Source: Betaproteobacteria bacterium UBA6910
GTDB taxonomy: Bacteria > Pseudomonadota > Gammaproteobacteria > Burkholderiales > UBA6910
NCBI GenBank assembly: GCA_002451065.1
Contig: DKBC01000011.1
Span: forward strand, 671 to 6,447
DNA: 5,777 nucleotides
Reading direction: 5' to 3'
Shown: one piece after another, positions 1 through 4,938 of the stretch
Position numbering within the stretch: position 1 is the stretch's first letter
Layout: each line of letters begins with the position of its first letter
Program-made: the position numbers and the translations under genes
Notes under the pieces: model-generated
What the model was told of the DNA's origin: nothing
The model's database searches: none
What the model saw: the letters and a program-made list of their open reading frames with translations, nothing else

Positions 1-770
1 TGGTCTGTTCCTTCGTATACTTGGAGCTCTGCCCGGGGCATGCGCTGGGCCAGATATCGGGCAGTCTCCAAGTGGTAAAAGTTGCTTTCACCACCAAATA
101 CCAGCAATGTAGGGATATCTATTTTGTCCAGGACATCACGGTAGTCGGCTTTGGTCAAGCTTTGCCACGTCTCGATCAATGGCACCGGGTCCAGACGCTT
201 CAGGTCCCTGCGGCTTTTCTGCCAAGCGCGGGCGTTCCGCCCATACGAGTGACGCGCCCGGCTGTTGAGGCCGTGGGCTGCGAGCCGCAGCACCGCCTCG
301 GCGAAGTCGTCGTGCAAGTCGGCCAAGAACGCGCGTGCCCGCTCCTCATCGAAGTCGCCGTAAATGCCCAGGGACCACTCGTCATCCGTCACCAGGCGCG
401 GCGACTGGTCGATCAGGCATAGCCGGCCCAACCGGCGGGTTCCCTGGTGGCGGATGTATTCCCACAGGGTCAGGGCGCCCATGGAATGCCCCACCGCCGT
501 CACTTCGTCCAGCCTGTAGTGGTCCAGAAGGTTCTTCAGGTCCCGGGCCATGCGCTCCACCGTAGGGCGCGTTGGACGGGTCAGGGCGTGGCCTCCATGT
601 CCCCGGGCGTCCCAGCGATATACCTTGTGTCGCCGGGCCAGTGCCGGCAAGAGCGGAGCCCACTCCAGGTGGCTCGCCGTCCAGCCGTGGAGCATGACAA
701 TGGGCGGACCCTCGCCGGAAACCGCCACGTGCACACGCTCCCCGTCGTCGGCGACGAAATGGGTCAGCAT
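1..770 (-). CDS. Alpha/beta hydrolase, 3' end cut by window edge
   Basis: Serine hydrolase of the alpha/beta fold; substrate unknown, probably a cytoplasmic esterase or C-C/ester hydrolase, as no signal peptide is seen. 256 residues are visible. The oxyanion motif is MLHGWTAS (residues 26-33), a WDARGHG turn follows at 53-59, and the nucleophile elbow is VGHSMGA with Ser96. The usual acid after strand 7 is not there: the segment reads LVFGGESNFY (223-232). An Asp follows strand 6 (LIDQSP, Asp121) and may serve instead. The visible end is VYEGTD, exactly where the family has the catalytic His, so only the last few dozen residues should be missing. The ATG at 770 has no close ribosome site; an in-frame TTG at 777-779 lies about 10-15 bases after GGAGG/AGG and would add three residues. 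The gene is divergent from the HAD gene, with about 114 bases between them. Family call sure, substrate not. Confidence 0.9.
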   Translation of the reverse strand, partial: MLTHFVADDGERVHVAVSGEGPPIVMLHGWTASHLEWAPLLPALARRHKVYRWDARGHGGHALTRPTRPTVERMARDLKNLLDHYRLDEVTAVGHSMGALTLWEYIRHQGTRRLGRLCLIDQSPRLVTDDEWSLGIYGDFDEERARAFLADLHDDFAEAVLRLAAHGLNSRARHSYGRNARAWQKSRRDLKRLDPVPLIETWQSLTKADYRDVLDKIDIPTLLVFGGESNFYHLETARYLAQRMPRAELQVYEGTD

Positions 771-870
771 CGTCCGCAATTGTCTTGCGCCTAGCCTCCA
801 GTGGGAAGGCCTGGCTCACTCGGAACTGGATGCTATGGAACACCGGGCGCTCAAGGGGCTCTCACCAAAG

Positions 871-877
871 AAGGAGG
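871..877 (+). promoter_or_regulatory. Ribosome binding site of the HAD phosphatase
   Basis: AAGGAGG lies 7 bases before the ATG at 885. It decides the start: the frame stays open upstream to a GTG at 801, but those extra 28 residues precede the normal HAD N-terminus and have no such site. Confidence 0.85.
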
Positions 878-884
878 GGCTTGT

Positions 885-1697
885 ATGCCGGGCATTCTGT
901 TCGATCTCGACGGCGTTTTCTACGTCGGGGGCGATCCCATTCCGGGCGCCGCAGACGCGCTGGCGTGGGTGTGCGGGCGCCGCATTCCCCACTGCTTTCT
1001 GACCAATACCACCTCGCGTCCGCGCAGCGCGCTGGCCAGCAAGCTGGCCGGGATCGGCATCACGGTGGAACCCGACGCCATTCTCACACCGCCGGTGGCG
1101 GCGTCGCGCTGGATCCGGGAACACGTGGAGGGCAGCGTGGTGCTCTTTGTTCCCGAGGCCACCCGGGCCGAGTTCCAGGAGCTGCCCTTGGCGAAGGGTG
1201 AGGACCGGGAAAAGGTCGGTGCCGTTGTTCTGGGGGACCTTGGGGAGGATTGGGATTTTTCCACCCTCAACCGCGCGTTTCGCTTCCTGATGCAGTACCC
1301 GAGGCCTTCGCTGATTGCCCTTGGCATGACGCGCTACTGGCAGGCGCCCGAAGAAGGTCTGCGCATCGACGTGGGACCCTACGTCAAGGCCCTGGAGTAC
1401 GCTGCCGGGGTGGAACCAGTGGTGCTGGGCAAACCGGCTATAGCGTTTTTTGACATCGCGCTATCCATGATCGGCTGCGCCGCAGGCGAGTCGGTCATGA
1501 TTGGCGATGACATCCGGGGCGACATTGCCGGGGCGCAGGCTGCGGGGATCAATGGCATCCTGGTGAAGACCGGCAAATTCCGCCCAACCGATCTCCAGGG
1601 TGATGTCCGGCCGACCGCGGTGCTTGACTCAGTCGCGGAATTGCCGAGGTGGTGGAACGAGCGGTACGGGGTGGCCTCGTGTCGCCTCCGCCCGTGA
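885..1697 (+). CDS. HAD superfamily subfamily IIA phosphatase (LHPP/HDHD2-like)
   Basis: A 270-residue Mg-dependent phosphohydrolase of the HAD class with a C2-type cap, like NagD, LHPP and HDHD2. Motif I is FDLDGV at the extreme N-terminus (nucleophile Asp7, acid/base Asp9). Motif II is FLTNTTSRPRS (Thr40-Asn41). Motif III is LGKP (Lys183). Motif IV is MIGDDIRGD (Asp208, Asp209, Asp213). The cap falls between motifs II and III, about residues 70-180, as expected of subfamily IIA, and the length is normal. The order and wording of the motifs fit the LHPP/HDHD2-like branch (the TIGR01458 type) better than NagD, but the substrate cannot be read off; in this branch phosphoamino acids, pyrophosphate or sugar phosphates are possible. 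All catalytic residues are present, so it should be active. It is followed 75 bases later by the RraA-family gene on the same strand, suggesting cotranscription. Confidence 0.93.
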   Translation: MPGILFDLDGVFYVGGDPIPGAADALAWVCGRRIPHCFLTNTTSRPRSALASKLAGIGITVEPDAILTPPVAASRWIREHVEGSVVLFVPEATRAEFQELPLAKGEDREKVGAVVLGDLGEDWDFSTLNRAFRFLMQYPRPSLIALGMTRYWQAPEEGLRIDVGPYVKALEYAAGVEPVVLGKPAIAFFDIALSMIGCAAGESVMIGDDIRGDIAGAQAAGINGILVKTGKFRPTDLQGDVRPTAVLDSVAELPRWWNERYGVASCRLRP

Positions 1698-1772
1698 CCG
1701 GACGAGGAATTGGCTACACTGGGAGCCATCGTGGCCCTTCCAGGGCGCAACGATTCGAGGATGCCGATCCCC

Positions 1773-2489
1773 ATGACCCTTGACCCGAAGACCGTTGAAA
1801 TCCTGTCCGCTGTCCCGACCGCGACCATTACCACGATCCTGCTCAAGAAGGGACTGCGCAACGTCTGGATGCGTGGTGCCCGGCCCCTGAACCCCGCGTC
1901 GCCGCGCCGTGTCGGAAGTGCCTTCACGCTACGTTTCGTGCCGGCCCGGGAGGATCTGGCCACGCCCGAGTCCTGGTCCAGCCCGCGTTCTACCCGGGCC
2001 GCCATAGAGTCCATGCCGGAGGGCTGTGTCGCCGTGGTCGATGCCATGGGCGTCACGGATGCCGGGATTTTCGGAGACATTCTCTGCGCGCGCATGAAGT
2101 ACCGGGGGGTCTCCGCCCTGGTCACCGACGGCGTGGTGCGGGATGCGGCAGGGGTGCTTGCCACGGAACTGCCTGTGTGGTGCCAGGGCGCCGCCGCTCC
2201 GCCATCGGTGGCGGGGCTCACCTTCGTGAACTGGCAGGAGCCCGTCGGCTGCGGCGGCGTGGCGGTGTTTCCAGATGACGTGGTGGTCGCCGACTTGGAC
2301 GGCGCGGTCGTCATCCCCGCCGGGCTGCTGGACCACGTGCTCTCCACGGCGCCCGAGCAGGAGCGCATGGAGGGCTGGATCATGGAGCAGGTTTTGGAGG
2401 GGGCACAGCTTCCGGGCCTGTATCCGATGAACGAGGAGACCCGGGCGCGTTATGAGGCAATGCGCGGACGGAACGACAAATCGTCTTGA
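1773..2489 (+). CDS. RraA-family protein, probable HMG/CHA-type aldolase
   Basis: A 238-residue protein of the RraA/dimethylmenaquinone methyltransferase-like fold. This family contains the RNase E inhibitor RraA and class II aldolases that split 4-hydroxy-4-methyl-2-oxoglutarate and 4-carboxy-4-hydroxy-2-oxoadipate to pyruvate plus an oxo-acid, often with oxaloacetate decarboxylase side activity. The core runs PTATITTILLKKGLRN (15-30), GCVAVVDAMG (84-93), then Asp102, exactly 20 residues, and Arg123-Asp124 (TDGVVRD). That D-x20-R-D pattern is the aldolase metal/substrate signature. The end of the core is FPDDVVVADLDGAVVIP (166-182). It is longer than E. coli RraA (about 160), with a C-terminal extension. 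Start choice is open: ATGs at 1710, 1761 and 1773 share the frame; 1773 has GAGG 12 bases upstream and starts at the conserved part, 1761 abuts GAGG, and 1710 adds an unconserved-looking leader. Aldolase is likelier than RNase regulator, but the substrate is not known. Confidence 0.85.
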   Translation: MTLDPKTVEILSAVPTATITTILLKKGLRNVWMRGARPLNPASPRRVGSAFTLRFVPAREDLATPESWSSPRSTRAAIESMPEGCVAVVDAMGVTDAGIFGDILCARMKYRGVSALVTDGVVRDAAGVLATELPVWCQGAAAPPSVAGLTFVNWQEPVGCGGVAVFPDDVVVADLDGAVVIPAGLLDHVLSTAPEQERMEGWIMEQVLEGAQLPGLYPMNEETRARYEAMRGRNDKSS

Positions 2490-2529
2490 TCGAGATTTCC
2501 CTTAACTAGATGCGGAGCCAGTTGACCCC

Positions 2530-2928
2530 ATGATCACCTATCTCTACTGGGGCGCAGTCATCGCGCTCGTCATCGTCGCCATGTCCATCTTCGCCGGCCG
2601 CTTGAACAATCTTCGGGCGGCGCTCATATCGTCAGGCCTGGTTCTTCTGATCGGCTGGGTAGCCTATTACTTCTATTTCGAGCAGGTGTTCGTGAAGCGC
2701 TTTGGTGGCGTGATGGCGATTGCAGTGCCCGAAGGGCAGCACCACATCGCTGCCACGTGGAAGGAGGACAATCTCTGGGTCGAGAACTACGACCCGGTGG
2801 CCAATACCTGCATTTTCTCCGAGTATTCCCGCGGCAATCTGCTGCAGGGAAAGGTCACGATCAAGAACTGCAATCCGCTGATGCCGAAGATGCCGGCTGC
2901 CGAGGCTGGGGCGAGGATGACCCAGTAG
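2530..2928 (+). CDS. Small inner-membrane protein of unknown function
   Basis: I do not recognise this 132-residue protein by name. Two hydrophobic helices stand at the N-terminus (about 4-22 and 31-50), separated by a short basic loop (GRLNNLR). The remaining 80 residues are soluble and look folded: VMAIAVPEGQHHIAATW (61-77), ENYDPVANTCIFSEYSRGN (85-103) and KVTIKNCNP (108-116). By the positive-inside rule the basic loop is cytoplasmic, which puts the C-terminal domain in the periplasm. Its only two cysteines, Cys94 and Cys114, could then form a disulphide. The last 15 residues are Ala/Met/Pro-rich and probably disordered. A GGAG lies 12 bases before the ATG, a long spacing. The gap to the RraA-family gene is 40 bases without a terminator, so it may be the last gene of that run. 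Coding is supported by the coherent topology; function is unknown. Confidence 0.8.
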   Translation: MITYLYWGAVIALVIVAMSIFAGRLNNLRAALISSGLVLLIGWVAYYFYFEQVFVKRFGGVMAIAVPEGQHHIAATWKEDNLWVENYDPVANTCIFSEYSRGNLLQGKVTIKNCNPLMPKMPAAEAGARMTQ

Positions 2929-3004
2929 CGAAAACGGACCGAACGGCGGTCATGCTACGGACGAGAGATTATTGACAGGCCGTTCGCAGGATTCCCCGGT
3001 TAAG

Positions 3005-3032
3005 GAAAAAAAGGCCGCGATTGCGGCCCTTT
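3005..3032 (-). terminator. Rho-independent terminator between convergent genes
   Basis: Read on the minus strand, GGGCCGC, a four-base AATC loop and GCGGCC are followed by seven T residues. It starts about 22 bases after the stop of the small exported-protein gene (stop at 3054), so it ends that transcript. On the plus strand the same stem is followed only by CTTTGAGG after a bulged C, so it may act weakly on readthrough from the gene ending at 2928, which has no better terminator of its own. Confidence 0.9.
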
Positions 3033-3053
3033 GAGGATCGTACGAAATTCGCG

Positions 3054-3314
3054 TCAGGATTTCTTTGCCTGGACTCCGGGTTCCTCGCTACGCACCATCG
3101 GGGACTCGTCCTTCACCTTGCGAGTGAATTTCCAGCCCTTCGGCGTATTCACGAAGGCGTAACCGGTCGGCTGGTCGATGAAGACGTCGAACGATCCGGT
3201 CTTGGATTTCGCGACGGCGTCCGCCGATACGACCCGGTTGCCGTAGCTGGGTTCGTCGCCGGCCCAGGCGGCGGCACTGATGGCGAAGGTGCAAAGGGCA
3301 ATGGCTAGTTTCAT
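3054..3314 (-). CDS. Small exported protein of unknown function
   Basis: An 86-residue protein with a clear Sec signal peptide: Lys2, a hydrophobic core LAIALCTFAISAAA, and an AWA cleavage site before GDEPS, so mature length is about 68 residues. There is no lipobox Cys at the cleavage site, so a soluble periplasmic or secreted protein is expected. The mature part is basic and ends QAKKS; its most distinctive stretch is DVFIDQPTGYAFVNTPKGWK (about 43-62), which reads like short beta strands with aromatic and Gly-Pro turns. No cysteine remains after cleavage and no catalytic motif is visible. The start is well supported: AAAGGAG lies 7 bases before the ATG. It is preceded by a 236-base gap with promoter-like AT-rich sequence and followed by a strong terminator, so it is probably a single-gene transcript or a second promoter within a unit after the DUF457 gene. 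I do not recognise the family. Confidence 0.85.
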   Translation of the reverse strand: MKLAIALCTFAISAAAWAGDEPSYGNRVVSADAVAKSKTGSFDVFIDQPTGYAFVNTPKGWKFTRKVKDESPMVRSEEPGVQAKKS

Positions 3315-3321
3315 GATGTGG

Positions 3322-3328
3322 CTCCTTT
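3322..3328 (-). promoter_or_regulatory. Ribosome binding site of the small exported protein
   Basis: AAAGGAG on the minus strand, 7 bases before the ATG at 3314, a near-ideal site that fixes the start and suggests good translation. Confidence 0.85.
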
Positions 3329-3449
3329 CCTAATCAAAAAGGGTTGCCGAGGACCGGGTGTGCCGTTATGCAGCAGAAAGGGTTTCCATCGGCAATGCCC
3401 GACTTAACGAGCAGATGCCGTGCATTCTAGGGCAATGATGCTGCGTCGC

Positions 3450-3493
3450 ACCAATATTATGTACTGATGCGAACCATAAGTATAACCTTATGC
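3450..3493 (-). promoter_or_regulatory. AT-rich promoter-like patch upstream of the small exported protein
   Basis: This stretch is conspicuously AT-rich against GC-rich surroundings. On the minus strand it holds TATACT (3484-3479) and CATAAT (3461-3456), both close to the sigma-70 -10 consensus; no good -35 stands 16-18 bases before either. It includes the perfect inverted repeat CATAAG-N6-CTTATG (3475-3492), centred on TATACT, which could be an operator. If used, the leader would be roughly 130-160 bases long. Confidence 0.3.
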
Positions 3494-3548
3494 ATCTCCC
3501 ATCCGTGACGGACCCTTTGCCCGCTGCGGCACTGGCGATGGGAGACGC
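3492..3548 (-). repeat. Inverted repeat just downstream of the DUF457 gene
   Basis: TCTCCCATC at 3495-3503 and GATGGGAGA at 3537-3545 are perfect 9-base inverted arms around a 33-base centre; past one mismatch the pairing continues two more pairs, to 3492 and 3548. Inside, TGCC and GGCA could form a small second hairpin. It begins two bases after the stop codon at 3551-3553 on the minus strand. There is no T-tract, so it is not a standard terminator; it may stabilise the mRNA 3' end or mark the gene end. Confidence 0.55.
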
Positions 3549-3550
3549 GC

Positions 3551-4612
3551 TCATGGCGGCAGGCTTCGGCGACCCCCTGCCGTGAGCTGGAAGGGCTCCC
3601 AGGTGCCTCTCTCCTCCCGGCACAAGCCGTAGCGGAACGGGATGTGGTCTCTGCCGGGAATCAGGAATCGAAGGTCTTGGAACCAGACGCAGGTGGAGGG
3701 ATTGCCGCGGTCGATCCGGTACAAGGCCGGAAACCTGGCAAACCAGCGGTAGAAGCCAAAGGCTGGTGCTTCCCAGGCCTCGCGAGCCACCCGGGCTTCC
3801 TCCTCGGACCAGCCGAAACGTGTTTCCGGGATCCATGGTGCCGTCGCAACGGGATGAATATGGGCGGCAATTCGGCCCAGCAGGTTTGCTTGCGGCGACT
3901 CCGGGGCCGGTGGGGTCCGACGCAGCAGATTCACCTGCGCATGGTGATATTGCCCGGCGTTTTCCACCACGATCATCCAGTTGAAAGGGGAAAGGGGGCG
4001 AGGAACGGCCACCACTGACGTGGCCGGCAGCCCGTGAGATCCCGCGTGCGCGCGGCCGATGCCTTCGGCCTCGTGCTTGAGGTAGGCCTGGAGCCCCACA
4101 TAGCCCGCCAGCGCGAGACTCGCTGCGACGGCTGGCACCCGCGTTTTGCGCCAAGCCAATGAGAAAAGAAGCCCGGCGAGGATGATGCCGGTGAACCAGA
4201 GGTCGATGATAAAGGTGGTGCCCAACGCAAACCGCGTGTTGGAAAGCGGGGCCAGGATCATGGTCCCGAAGGATGTGATCCAGTCCCCGGCGATGTGCAC
4301 CCCGATTCCCAGGGCGCTGATCATGAAGTAATCGCGCCAACCCCCGCGATTTCGGAATGCCGCGACAGCGAGCCAGGCCAGCAGTGACGCCCAGAACGGA
4401 AGCATCAGGATGGAATGGGTGACCCCCCGATGCTGGGTGAGGTAGGCAATCGGGGAAACCAATGTCAGGAGCACGTCCCCGTCCGGGAACGCTGCAGCGG
4501 CCGTCCCCAACGCCACCCGCTGCCAAACCGGGATCGAGGCTGAACTCGGCTCGGCCGGCGCACTGGCCCGGGCCGCCAAGGCACCGGAAAGGGCATGGGT
4601 GAGGGTATCCAT
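3551..4612 (-). CDS. DUF457 membrane metal-dependent hydrolase, long YdjM/YfhP type
   Basis: A 353-residue integral membrane protein of the YdjM/YfhP (DUF457) family, predicted metal-dependent hydrolases of unknown substrate. Metal-ligand candidates lie in the N-terminal half in family order: MDTLTHALSG (His6), FPDGDVL (Asp44, Asp46), QHRGVTHS (His61, Arg62, His66), and HIAGDWITSFGT (His106, Asp110). Hydrophobic segments are near 34-54, 69-86, 95-117, 130-153 and 160-177. From about 180 there is a soluble region of some 170 residues with few hydrophobic runs, ending in FGFYRWFARFPALYR (285-299), VWFQDLRFLIPGRD (309-322) and PFRYGLC (325-331). E. coli YdjM is only about 200 residues; long forms such as Bacillus YfhP are known, so the tail is probably a natural part, not a chance fusion. 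The start is fixed by the conserved MDTLTHALSG; the ribosome site (AGGTTGG) is weak. The gene is divergent from the dehydrogenase. Family sure, function unknown. Confidence 0.9.
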   Translation of the reverse strand: MDTLTHALSGALAARASAPAEPSSASIPVWQRVALGTAAAAFPDGDVLLTLVSPIAYLTQHRGVTHSILMLPFWASLLAWLAVAAFRNRGGWRDYFMISALGIGVHIAGDWITSFGTMILAPLSNTRFALGTTFIIDLWFTGIILAGLLFSLAWRKTRVPAVAASLALAGYVGLQAYLKHEAEGIGRAHAGSHGLPATSVVAVPRPLSPFNWMIVVENAGQYHHAQVNLLRRTPPAPESPQANLLGRIAAHIHPVATAPWIPETRFGWSEEEARVAREAWEAPAFGFYRWFARFPALYRIDRGNPSTCVWFQDLRFLIPGRDHIPFRYGLCREERGTWEPFQLTAGGRRSLPP

Positions 4613-4938
4613 GAGTCGGCCACCAACCTAGACCGAGGGTAACGAGATTCGTTCGGCCGGATTCCACCCTTTGCATCCAGTCCGTTCAGGATTGCCATTC
4701 GTCCCCGAGGTATTGATTTTCGAAAGTCGCCACAATTTCGGAGGCCCTGTCGGCGTTTGGCGGCTACGGGGTCGAGTTGACAGTAGCTCACCTCGCCGGT
4801 CTGCCGGTTTCATGGTCGCAGTCGGAAGGTTGGGATGCCGCAAAGCAAGAAATGGCCGAAGAAAGCCAACCCCGCCTTATATGTGTAGACTACGGGCCGT
4901 TTTTCAGTTTCGAGTACACGGCGCAGCGGGGAGGCAAT
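4613..4938. other. Divergent intergenic region, 326 bases
   Basis: This gap separates the DUF457 gene (minus) from the dehydrogenase (plus) and must hold promoters for both unless one is transcribed from further away. I see no convincing protein gene or RNA gene. A TTGACA at 4777-4782 has no good -10 at 16-18 bases. A TTATAT/TAGACT patch at 4877-4891 is -10-like without a matching -35. GATTTTCGAAAGTC at 4715-4728 is palindromic except one T-G pair, but such a site is expected by chance about this often. GCCGGT occurs twice 8 bases apart near 4795-4808. No LexA box (CTGT-N8-ACAG) is present. Confidence 0.4.
4928..4934 (+). promoter_or_regulatory. Ribosome binding site of the dehydrogenase
   Basis: GGGGAGG stands 4 bases before the TTG at 4939. 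The spacing is short, but this is the only strong site near the conserved N-terminus, so it favours a TTG start over the in-frame ATG at 4852. Confidence 0.6.

Noticed and set aside
382..843. A 153-codon minus-strand frame over the start of the hydrolase gene
   Set aside because: Arg/Gly/Pro-rich low-complexity product; the neighbouring frame encodes the alpha/beta hydrolase with HGW and GHSMG motifs.
801..884. GTG start 28 codons upstream for the HAD phosphatase
   Set aside because: HAD IIA proteins begin a few residues before the DxDG motif, and AAGGAGG lies 7 bases before the ATG at 885.
1379..2383. A 334-codon open frame antisense to the HAD and RraA-family genes
   Set aside because: It crosses two genes with clear families on the other strand and its Ser/Thr/Arg/Ala-rich protein shows no motif; long antisense frames are common in GC-rich genes.
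2937..2951. GACCG-AACGG-CGGTC hairpin as terminator of the plus-strand run
   Set aside because: Only five base pairs and no following T-tract.
2972..2977. TTGACA as a -35 box after the small membrane protein gene
   Set aside because: No -10-like hexamer lies 16-18 bases downstream and no plus-strand gene follows it.
3366..4676. A 436-codon open frame on the minus strand, longer than the DUF457 gene it overlaps
   Set aside because: Its protein is a Gly/Pro/Arg/Ser-rich string without domain, membrane segments or ribosome site, while the overlapping frame has all DUF457 motifs; it is an out-of-frame shadow caused by high GC.
4715..4728. GATTTTCGAAAGTC near-palindrome as an operator
   Set aside because: A 14-base palindrome with one mismatch is expected about every several hundred bases by chance and no regulator is nearby; kept only as a note in the intergenic entry.
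4613..4800. LexA control of the DUF457 gene, as for E. coli ydjM
   Set aside because: No CTGT-N8-ACAG or similar palindrome lies upstream of the start; the annotation phrase does not transfer to this gene.
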